A program made the position numbers and the translations under genes. From the NCBI GenBank assembly GCA_028707105.1, contig JAQTUY010000109.1, positions 1-5,512 of the forward strand: a stretch of 5,512 nucleotides of DNA, written 5' to 3'. The DNA comes from Candidatus Omnitrophota bacterium (GTDB lineage: Bacteria; Omnitrophota; Koll11; Gygaellales; JAQTUY01). The notes under the pieces are model-generated. The model ran no database searches. It saw only the letters and a program-made list of their open reading frames with translations, and was not told where the DNA came from. Shown here piece after piece: positions 1 through 4,858 of the stretch. How positions within the stretch are numbered: position 1 is the stretch's first letter; each line of letters begins with the position of its first letter.

Positions 1-1259
1 TTAATGCCATAAGCCAGGTCAAGTCCGATATCGGAAAGATAATCGTTGATGAATCCTCCGGCACGATCCTCCTGATCGATATCCCGGAAAAGCTGGAATT
101 GATGAAAAAGACCATCGCCGAGCTGGACCGGACCCCGCAAACGGAGATATTCGACCTTCAATACGCCAAACCCGCCGATATTAAGACCCAGTTAAGCGGC
201 GCCGTTACCGTTGGCGCGGGCGAACTATATGTCGATGAAAGGTCCAATAAGGTGATCGTTTCCGACCTGCCGGAGAAGATAAAAAAGATAAAACGCATGG
301 TCAAGGCCCTTGATGAGTCATCCCGCCAGGTATTCATCGAGGCGGAGATCCTGCAGATAACCTTAAGAGACGAATACCAGCAGGGTATCAATTGGGAAAA
401 GGTCATAGACCAGATGGATGGCCTGGACCTCAAGGGGACATTTCCGGTCGCGCCGTCTTTTACACCCTCACCCGCGCTTACTACCGACAGTATGAAAATG
501 GTCATAGGGAGTCTGGCTGACGATAGGTATACGACTACTCTTCAAATGCTCCAGACTTATGGCGATACCAAGATCCTCTCCAGGCCCCGCATCGCCGTAA
601 TCAGCGGACAGGAAGCTAAGATACTGGTGGGTTCCCGGGAAGCCTACGTTACCCAGACCCTGAGCCAGGGGGATACGACTACCGTTACCTCGGAGAACGT
701 GCAGTTTATCGACGTAGGCGTGAAGCTTGACGTCGTGGCCAACATAAACAGGGACGGTTATGTGATGCTTAAGATCAAGCCTGAGGTCAGCAGCGTGCGT
801 GAAACGCTTACCACGCAGCTGGGAAGCGTAATCCCGATAGTGGAGACCTCTGAGGCGGAGACCGTGGTAAAGGTAAAAGACGGCACGATGATCATGATCG
901 CCGGGTTAATGAAAGACGACCACCGCAAGGATGAGACGGGAGTGCCGTTGCTTCAGAAGATTCCCTTCCTGGGCGCCGCATTCAGGTCCACTGCCACCCA
1001 GAAGGAGAAGACCGAGTTGATAGTTTTTCTTACTCCTCATATCATCACCGGCGATAGAACTGTTTCTGGCACGGAATTCGAAAAAGTCATTCCGCCGGAT
1101 ATTGTGCCGCCGGATATAGAAGAAGAAATAATCTCCAGGAAAGTCGATGAGATTAAGCCTTCCGGAACTGACGATCCGGCCGGCTATGAGCAATCCGAAG
1201 ACAAGTATGAGCCCGCGGCGGATATCCAGGATAAAATGAAAGGTATAAAGGAGTATTAA
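1..1259 (+). CDS. Secretin (GspD/PilQ family), 3' part, 5' end outside window
   Basis: The reading frame is open from base 3 to the TAA at 1257-1259, giving 418 in-window residues; the true start lies upstream. TTG at 99 and ATG at 102 are internal, because the sequence before them already encodes secretin N-domain (GKIIVDESSGTILLIDIPEK). Two tandem Secretin_N/NolW-like modules occupy in-window residues about 1-43 and 48-116, each with a 'vDe.s..ii..d.PEK...mk..i..LD' pattern. The secretin barrel domain follows to about residue 350, with the family signature VPLLQKIPFLG at 314-324 and the closing LTPHIITGD at 343-351. Secretins form the multimeric outer-membrane pore of type II secretion, type IV pili or type III secretion. 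The last 67 or so residues are an acidic, proline-containing tail after the barrel. I cannot tell GspD from PilQ without the missing N-terminus. The next gene starts 1 base after the stop, so this is probably the upstream part of an operon. Confidence 0.93.
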   Translation, partial: NAISQVKSDIGKIIVDESSGTILLIDIPEKLELMKKTIAELDRTPQTEIFDLQYAKPADIKTQLSGAVTVGAGELYVDERSNKVIVSDLPEKIKKIKRMVKALDESSRQVFIEAEILQITLRDEYQQGINWEKVIDQMDGLDLKGTFPVAPSFTPSPALTTDSMKMVIGSLADDRYTTTLQMLQTYGDTKILSRPRIAVISGQEAKILVGSREAYVTQTLSQGDTTTVTSENVQFIDVGVKLDVVANINRDGYVMLKIKPEVSSVRETLTTQLGSVIPIVETSEAETVVKVKDGTMIMIAGLMKDDHRKDETGVPLLQKIPFLGAAFRSTATQKEKTELIVFLTPHIITGDRTVSGTEFEKVIPPDIVPPDIEEEIISRKVDEIKPSGTDDPAGYEQSEDKYEPAADIQDKMKGIKEY

Positions 1260-1260
1260 A

Positions 1261-1911
1261 ATGACGCCTAAAATCTTAAATAAGGTTATTCCCGGCGGCT
1301 TATTAATAGCGGGGATGTTGTTTATAGCCTGCGGGGAGGTATTTTGTTCCGACGGGCAGGCCAAAGAGCAGTCCGCGGAGGGCAAGTCCTTTATTGCCGA
1401 GATAACCGAGTTAAAGACGAAGAACGCGCAGCTGGAGAAAAGCCTCGCGGAGGCAAAAAAATATAATACTCAGCTGGAGGCGAAGTCTAAAGAGCTGCAC
1501 CTTAAATGCGCGGACCTGGAACAGGAGCTGAAGAATTCCAGCGGCCTGGGAAAAGCTGTTGATAACTTAAACCGTGAGCGCCAGATATTAAAGGATGCCA
1601 ACCGGCAGTTAAAAGAGGACCTGAAGAAGGGGAAAACTGAAAACACGAAAGAAAAGGCGGAATTATACCAGCAGCTTGGCACCGCTTATACCAAGGCCGG
1701 GCTCTTCAGCCTGGCGATAGACGCTTATAACAAAGCCTTATCTATCAATCCGCGTAACGCCGAGACGCATTACAATCTTGGGCTTCTTTACCGGCACTCC
1801 AAGAATAACAGCAGGAAAGCCATACAGCATCTCAAGAAGTATTTACAGCTAAACCCCGACGCCTCCAATAGGAAAGATGTAGAGTATATCATTAAGATGC
1901 TCGCGGAATAA
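1261..1911 (+). CDS. Exported/anchored coiled-coil protein with two C-terminal TPRs (pilotin candidate)
   Basis: This 216-residue protein starts at an ATG preceded by a strong ribosome site (AAAGGAG at 1247-1253, 7-base spacing). Residues 9-23 are a hydrophobic signal segment ending LFIAC, a near-lipobox with Cys24 as possible lipidation site; Phe at -3 is atypical, so a plain signal peptide or membrane anchor is also possible. Residues about 44-130 are a lysine/glutamate-rich coiled coil with leucines at 51, 58, 72, 79 and 86 in heptad register. Two TPR units follow (about 134-167 and 168-203), with YQQLGTAYTKAG and HYNLGLLYRHSK as the helix-A motifs. TPRs bind proteins. The position right after a secretin recalls TPR pilotins such as PilF/PilW, but those usually lack a long coiled coil, so the role is inferred. 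It is a paralogue of the next two genes. Confidence 0.85.
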   Translation: MTPKILNKVIPGGLLIAGMLFIACGEVFCSDGQAKEQSAEGKSFIAEITELKTKNAQLEKSLAEAKKYNTQLEAKSKELHLKCADLEQELKNSSGLGKAVDNLNRERQILKDANRQLKEDLKKGKTENTKEKAELYQQLGTAYTKAGLFSLAIDAYNKALSINPRNAETHYNLGLLYRHSKNNSRKAIQHLKKYLQLNPDASNRKDVEYIIKMLAE

Positions 1912-1912
1912 A

Positions 1913-2515
1913 ATGGATAAAAATAAACATTCACAACTGGCAATATTTTTTATAATCTGCTGGGTGGCGCTGGCGGTATTCGCCTTCCTTTTTACTTACC
2001 TATATATACAGAACAGGGCTCTGCGCGCTTCTATCGCCATCCTGGAAGATAAGACTTATGTCATGCTTGAAGAGGGCAAGAGGTACCAGGAATTAAAAGA
2101 CTCGGCCAGCAAGCTTGAGGGCGAAGTAGTGGATTTTCTTCAGTGGAGATTCGTGGTCAGGGAACAAACAGCCCAGGCTAATCAAAGGCTGCGCGAGTCA
2201 GCGGGAAAGATAAGGGAGTTAAAAAAGGACAAGATGCTGCTTAACCTTTTTTATTACAACCTGGGCCTGAGCTATATCTTATCCCAGGATTTCAGCGGCG
2301 CCATTACCGCGCTGGAGAAGGCTTTGCAATATTGGGCCAAGGATGCCTGGAGCTGTTATGACCTCGGCCTGCTTTATTCGATCACCGGCCGGGACAGGAG
2401 GAAGGTGGAACAGTATTATAAGAAATACCTGGAACTGGATCCCGCGGGGTTATATGCCAATGAGGTCAAGGCGAGACTGGAGAAATTAAAGATAGAAAAA
2501 AGGATGGCTAAATGA
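1913..2515 (+). CDS. Membrane-anchored coiled-coil/TPR protein, second paralogue
   Basis: This 200-residue protein starts 1 base after the preceding stop. It has only a weak purine-rich site (GCGGAATAA), which suggests translational coupling. Residues 9-32 form one strong transmembrane helix after a short basic N-terminus, so the bulk should lie on the periplasmic side. Residues about 36-105 are predicted coiled coil, interrupted around an aromatic patch DFLQWRF at 74-80. Two TPR units occupy about 112-182 (FYYNLGLSYILSQ, then CYDLGLLYSITG and YYKKYLELDP). The architecture and the spacing of the TPR block match the genes on both sides, so the trio probably arose by tandem duplication. No enzymatic motif is visible. 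A scaffold role in the envelope complex of the neighbouring secretin is an inference from context. Confidence 0.85.
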   Translation: MDKNKHSQLAIFFIICWVALAVFAFLFTYLYIQNRALRASIAILEDKTYVMLEEGKRYQELKDSASKLEGEVVDFLQWRFVVREQTAQANQRLRESAGKIRELKKDKMLLNLFYYNLGLSYILSQDFSGAITALEKALQYWAKDAWSCYDLGLLYSITGRDRRKVEQYYKKYLELDPAGLYANEVKARLEKLKIEKRMAK

Positions 2516-3213
2516 AAAAGAATATCCTGATTTCCGCCGCGGCCGCGATCGTTTTTTTAATAATATGCGCGGCGCTTCTTTTAAAAAGCAAAGGCCTTGA
2601 GTCTAAATTGGAACAGGCAAATCAGATGACCGCGCAGATGCAGGATGAGTTAAAACGGATCCAGGCGGAAAAGGTAAAGATGCAGAAGGAAAATGATAAA
2701 TTGCACGCGGACGCGGTTTCCTACCTTGCTCTTAATTCCCAGCTTCAGGATGAAAAAGACTCACTTCAAAAACGCTTCAGCGAAGCCCAGAGATCGATAG
2801 AAAATAAGGAAAGCGACTTGCAGAAAACAAAGCAAAAAATGGAAGAACTGGAGAAGTCTGTGGATCTGGAAAAGTCCAAGGTCCGGGGGAAGTTAAGCGA
2901 GGAAAAGGCCGTGCTGGAAAAAAAGATCGCTTCCCTGGAGGACTCCCTGGCTAAGGAAAGAGGGCTGTATCATTATAACCTGGGAGTAGCTTATGCCCAG
3001 GCTAAGCTTTATGATGAAGCGGTTGAGGCATATGAGAAGTCGATCTCCTGCAATCCCGATAATGCCGAAGCTCATTATAATTTGGCAGTATTATACGAAA
3101 ATATGAAGGATGATCCTGACGGCGCGGCTATACAGTACAGGATGTATCTGGAATTAAGGCCTGACGCTGAAGATAGAGAGCATGTTGAGGCTATCATAGA
3201 TAAGTTGGAATAG
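2512..3213 (+). CDS. Membrane-anchored coiled-coil/TPR protein, third paralogue
   Basis: This 233-residue protein overlaps the preceding gene by 4 bases (ATGA), a sign of translational coupling. Residues 5-24 are a transmembrane helix right after MKKN. Residues about 28-150 are a long, nearly unbroken coiled coil rich in K, E, Q and L, the longest of the three paralogues. Two TPR units lie at about 150-220 (YHYNLGVAYAQAKLYDEAVEAYEKS, described here by its key pattern N-L-G-x-A-Y...A-x-x-A-Y-E-K, then HYNLAVLYENMKDD and YRMYLELRP). The C-terminal EAIIDKLE helix resembles the EYIIKMLAE end of the first paralogue. The likely topology is one inner-membrane helix with a periplasmic rod ending in a protein-binding TPR head. 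The function is unknown, and only the domain architecture is supported by the sequence. Confidence 0.86.
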   Translation: MKKNILISAAAAIVFLIICAALLLKSKGLESKLEQANQMTAQMQDELKRIQAEKVKMQKENDKLHADAVSYLALNSQLQDEKDSLQKRFSEAQRSIENKESDLQKTKQKMEELEKSVDLEKSKVRGKLSEEKAVLEKKIASLEDSLAKERGLYHYNLGVAYAQAKLYDEAVEAYEKSISCNPDNAEAHYNLAVLYENMKDDPDGAAIQYRMYLELRPDAEDREHVEAIIDKLE

Positions 3214-3222
3214 GGCATAAAG

Positions 3223-3251
3223 AATGTCCAGTTTCAGGATATAATGTCCAG
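3223..3251 (+). repeat. Short direct repeat AATGTCCAG around the start codon
   Basis: AATGTCCAG occurs at 3223-3231 and exactly 20 bases later at 3243-3251. The second copy contains the annotated ATG of the small anchor/coil gene. It looks like a local duplication of a start region. Confidence 0.5.
3224..3244 (+). other. Six-codon mini-frame ahead of the small anchor/coil gene
   Basis: ATG 3224 opens the frame MSSFRI and stops with TAA at 3242-3244, which overlaps ATG 3244 of the next gene (TAATG). It lies in the only real gap of the upstream operon. It could re-initiate ribosomes onto the next gene or be chance; there is no convincing ribosome site before it. Confidence 0.2.
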
Positions 3252-3585
3252 ATTGAGTGACCGAGGAGTAGATGTGCGTAAAATCGGCTTTTTTGTTCCT
3301 TTAATAATGTCCATTATTCTCCTTGTGGTGAGCCTATATTTATATATATATAATAGACAGCTTCAAAATGCTATTTTTCAGGTAACTCAAAAGGCAAGCG
3401 AGGATGTTAAGCTCCGGTTGATGCAGGAGAGGGAGTTTATAAGAAAGGACCTGGATGAAAAATACCGGGCAGATATGGTTTCCTACAAGGCTACCGTAAA
3501 AAGGCTGGAATTGGAGAAAAAAAAGGCAAAAGAACTTCAGGAAGAACTGCAAAAGATCAGGCAGGGACAGCCGCGGAACCGGTAA
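3244..3585 (+). CDS. Small membrane-anchored coiled-coil protein without TPR
   Basis: This 113-residue protein (from ATG 3244) has a transmembrane helix at residues 14-36 and a coiled coil at about 38-105. It has the anchor and rod of the upstream paralogues but no TPR head. The ATG has AGGA only 4 bases upstream. GTG at 3274 (codon 11) has a better site, GAGGAG at 3263-3268 with 5-base spacing, and would give a 103-residue protein starting MRKIGFF, with the helix right at the N-terminus as in its neighbours; I cannot decide between them. Residues 58-98 match residues 294-334 of the downstream transposase-fusion protein at 28 of 41 positions, including REFI-KDL-EKY-ADMVSY and KRLELEK. The stop overlaps an ATG (TAATG) that opens a six-codon frame. 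There is no recognisable family. Confidence 0.78.
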   Translation: MSRLSDRGVDVRKIGFFVPLIMSIILLVVSLYLYIYNRQLQNAIFQVTQKASEDVKLRLMQEREFIRKDLDEKYRADMVSYKATVKRLELEKKKAKELQEELQKIRQGQPRNR

Positions 3586-3605
3586 TGCCACGTAGGGATG
3601 TTTAG
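3585..3605 (+). other. Six-codon frame MPRRDV overlapping the upstream stop; possible relic of a start region
   Basis: The stop codon at 3583-3585 overlaps an ATG (TAATG). The frame encodes MPRRDV and ends with TAG at 3603-3605. Its first bases, ATGCCACGTA, are identical to those at 3875, where the transposase-like protein most plausibly starts (MPRT). This may be a relic of a former gene start placed directly after the small anchor/coil gene. A coding role is unlikely. Confidence 0.25.
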
Positions 3606-3628
3606 TTAACAGTTCTTTAGGCTGTTAA
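3606..3628 (+). repeat. Inverted repeat just upstream of the -35 box
   Basis: TTAACAG (3606-3612) and CTGTTAA (3622-3628) form a perfect 7-bp AT-rich palindrome with a 9-base loop. It ends 1 base before the -35 hexamer, so it could be an operator. It has no T-run after it, so it is a poor terminator for the upstream operon. GTAG occurs at 3592-3595, upstream of the stem. Confidence 0.35.
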
Positions 3629-3629
3629 A

Positions 3630-3658
3630 TTGAAAAATAAGGCGCATTATGGTATACT
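3630..3658 (+). promoter_or_regulatory. Sigma70-type promoter for the riboswitch transcript
   Basis: TTGAAA at 3630-3635 and TATACT at 3653-3658 are separated by 17 bases, close to the ideal housekeeping promoter. Transcription would begin around 3664-3667, placing the riboswitch aptamer at the very 5' end of the RNA. The distal genes can therefore be transcribed independently of the secretin operon. Confidence 0.7.
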
Positions 3659-3671
3659 TTGAATTGACAGG

Positions 3672-3755
3672 GAATACGAAAGGGCAAACTCGTGGTAACA
3701 CGGGGACGCAAAGTCGTGCATCCGTTGATAAGGATAGGCAGACTGCCGAAGATGT
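3672..3755 (+). promoter_or_regulatory. Cyclic-di-GMP-I (GEMM-I) riboswitch aptamer
   Basis: The conserved core is present in order. AGGGCAAAC lies at 3681-3689. A 6-bp hairpin at 3689-3704 is capped by the GNRA tetraloop GTAA (3695-3698). GGACGCAAAG follows at 3704-3713. A second helical arm is formed by AGTC 3712-3715 with GACT 3741-3744, carrying the inner stem ATCC 3720-3723 with GGAT 3732-3735, and GCCG closes the core at 3745-3748. By alignment with the Vibrio Vc2 aptamer, 3683 is G (the G20 position) and 3710 is the intercalating A47. G at position 20 points to c-di-GMP rather than the cGAMP-sensing variants, which carry A there. The aptamer lies between a promoter and an intrinsic terminator, upstream of the transposase-fusion and kelch-like genes. 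Outer boundaries are approximate. Confidence 0.92.
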
Positions 3756-3779
3756 AAAAAGATTTTGAAGGGTTTGCCC
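3682..3779 (+). promoter_or_regulatory. Predicted antiterminator pairing of the riboswitch
   Basis: GGGCAAACTC (3682-3691), which is the conserved aptamer core plus the first hairpin strand, is complementary over 10 bp (one G-T pair) to GGGTTTGCCC (3770-3779). The latter contains the three outermost bases (3777-3779) of the terminator 5' arm. Aptamer and antiterminator are therefore mutually exclusive, and the antiterminator competes with the terminator. Confidence 0.65.
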
Positions 3780-3806
3780 AGGCAGGTTTGCCTGGGATTT
3801 TTTTTT
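3777..3806 (+). terminator. Intrinsic terminator serving as riboswitch expression platform
   Basis: CCCAGGCA (3777-3784) and TGCCTGGG (3789-3796) form a perfect 8-bp stem with loop GGTT. After one A comes a run of nine Ts (3798-3806). It lies 14 bases before the first possible ATG of the transposase-fusion gene, so termination would abort expression of that gene and the kelch-like gene after it. Confidence 0.9.
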
Positions 3807-3820
3807 AAAGTTTTTTAAAA

Positions 3821-4858
3821 ATGCCACGCACTATGGACAAAATGAAAGAAAAAGATTTCAGGGAAACAGTAAAAATGCCACGTACCCATATTGAAGGCGC
3901 CCTTTATTACGTGACTTCACGCGGGGATCATAATGAAGATATATTTAAAGACTCTCAGGATTTTAACACCTACCTTGACCTTTTAAAAAAATATAATGAA
4001 CAATATGGTTTTAAATTGTTTTCTTTTGTGCTCATGCCTAATCATCTGCACTTGCTTATCGAATTGAAAGAAGGCCTGACCATCTCAGCGATCATGCATG
4101 ACCTGAATGCCAACTATACGAAATATTTTAACGGCAAATATGAAAGAAAGGGGCACCTTTTCCAGGAAAGATACAAAATGGTCTTATTGGAAAAAGAGCG
4201 TTACCTGGTTCCGGTGAGTATTTATATTCATCTAAACCCCCGGATACTGGGGTTGGTAGCTGATGCTAAAGAATACGCTTATAGCAGCCTGCCTTTTTAT
4301 GTTGGCTTGCGCAGCGCGGATGAGCGGTTTACATTTCGCGATGAAGCGGGGGAAATGTCAAACCGCCTTAACGGGGGAGAGTATAAAGACGCGCTCAGCG
4401 CAGCCTCAAGAAATGAAAATGAACTTTTGGGAAAAGAGCTGAGCAAAAAAACGATATTAGGGAGCGAAGTTTTTATCCAGAAAGTGCGGGAGTACGTGGA
4501 AATGTCCAAGGCTGCGCCCGCTGGATCAGCGCAACAGGCTGGTATTGAAGTTGTCCATTCTCAGCGCAGGTTCCTTATTACCGGGGTAATGGCGGTAGCG
4601 GTGATGGGCCTACTTACTTTATCTTTGTATGTCATTGGCGTTCAGGCGCGGGATAAGTTAAACCGGGAGTTGGCAAAAAAAGAAGCGCAAATAAGCGCGC
4701 GCTTAGCTAAGGACAGGGAGTTTATCCATAAAGACCTGGAAGAGAAGTACCAGGCGGATATGGTTTCTTACCAGGCTATGGCCAAGAGGCTGGAGCTGGA
4801 GAAGCAAAAGGTAAGGACATTAGAGGATAAGATGGATAAAGGCGGCGTTATACAATGA
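3821..4858 (+). CDS. Y1 (IS200-like/REP-associated) transposase domain fused to a transmembrane helix and coiled coil
   Basis: Numbering is from ATG 3821 (345 residues). Residues 19-225 are a full-length Y1 transposase domain: YYVTSRGDHNEDIF at 29-42, the metal-binding HUH motif in MPNHLHLLIE at 72-81 (His75, His77), NYTKYFN at 98-104 with candidate catalytic tyrosines, GHLFQERYK at 111-119 and YIHLNP at 135-140. Such HUH enzymes nick and join single-stranded DNA. Residues 251-273 form a transmembrane helix and 275-340 a coiled coil. The coil copies the small protein upstream (28 of 41 identical), so this is a genuine domain fusion. ATG 3821 has no ribosome site. ATG 3875 (codon 19, MPRTHIEG, usual start style of this family) has AGGGA 10 bases upstream and is preferred, giving 327 residues. 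The gene follows a c-di-GMP riboswitch and overlaps the next start by 4 bases. Whether it still acts on DNA is unknown. Confidence 0.9.
   Translation: MPRTMDKMKEKDFRETVKMPRTHIEGALYYVTSRGDHNEDIFKDSQDFNTYLDLLKKYNEQYGFKLFSFVLMPNHLHLLIELKEGLTISAIMHDLNANYTKYFNGKYERKGHLFQERYKMVLLEKERYLVPVSIYIHLNPRILGLVADAKEYAYSSLPFYVGLRSADERFTFRDEAGEMSNRLNGGEYKDALSAASRNENELLGKELSKKTILGSEVFIQKVREYVEMSKAAPAGSAQQAGIEVVHSQRRFLITGVMAVAVMGLLTLSLYVIGVQARDKLNRELAKKEAQISARLAKDREFIHKDLEEKYQADMVSYQAMAKRLELEKQKVRTLEDKMDKGGVIQ

Larger units (their letters stand above)
3584..3884 (+). repeat. 11-bp direct repeat AATGCCACGTA flanking the promoter/riboswitch block
   Basis: AATGCCACGTA is present exactly at 3584-3594 and 3874-3884. 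A third, near-identical copy (AATGCCACGCA) lies at 3820-3830. The outer pair brackets the whole promoter, riboswitch and terminator segment, with 279 bases between the two copies. Two copies are possible start codons of the transposase-like gene and one overlaps the stop of the upstream gene. Confidence 0.6.

Noticed and set aside
906..1385. Long open frame on the - strand (about 159 codons)
   Set aside because: It lies opposite the well-supported secretin end and the TPR gene start, and its translation shows no domain-like pattern. It is a shadow of the + strand genes.
3335..3355. Alternating TA tract as promoter or origin element
   Set aside because: It lies inside the transmembrane-coding part of the small anchor/coil gene and is explained by Tyr/Ile/Leu codons (YLYIYN). 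No -35 element or origin features are nearby.
3606..3628. Inverted repeat as terminator of the upstream operon
   Set aside because: The stem is AT-rich and not followed by a T-run on the + strand.
3664..3669. TTGACA as a -35 box
   Set aside because: There is no -10-like hexamer 16-18 bases downstream (the position falls in the aptamer core). The TTGAAA/TATACT pair just upstream is far better.
3672..3755. cGAMP-sensing GEMM variant or another riboswitch class
   Set aside because: The base at the G20 position (3683) is G, as in c-di-GMP sensors. cGAMP variants carry A there, and the rest of the core fits GEMM-I.
3606..3827. Open frame on the - strand across the intergenic region (73 codons)
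   Set aside because: It runs antisense through the promoter, riboswitch and terminator, whose conserved RNA features explain the sequence better.
3821..4858. Autonomous insertion sequence
   Set aside because: No convincing subterminal hairpins or element ends are seen on both sides. The gene is fused to a membrane-coil domain, overlaps the next gene and sits behind its own riboswitch, which argues for a resident gene rather than a mobile element.
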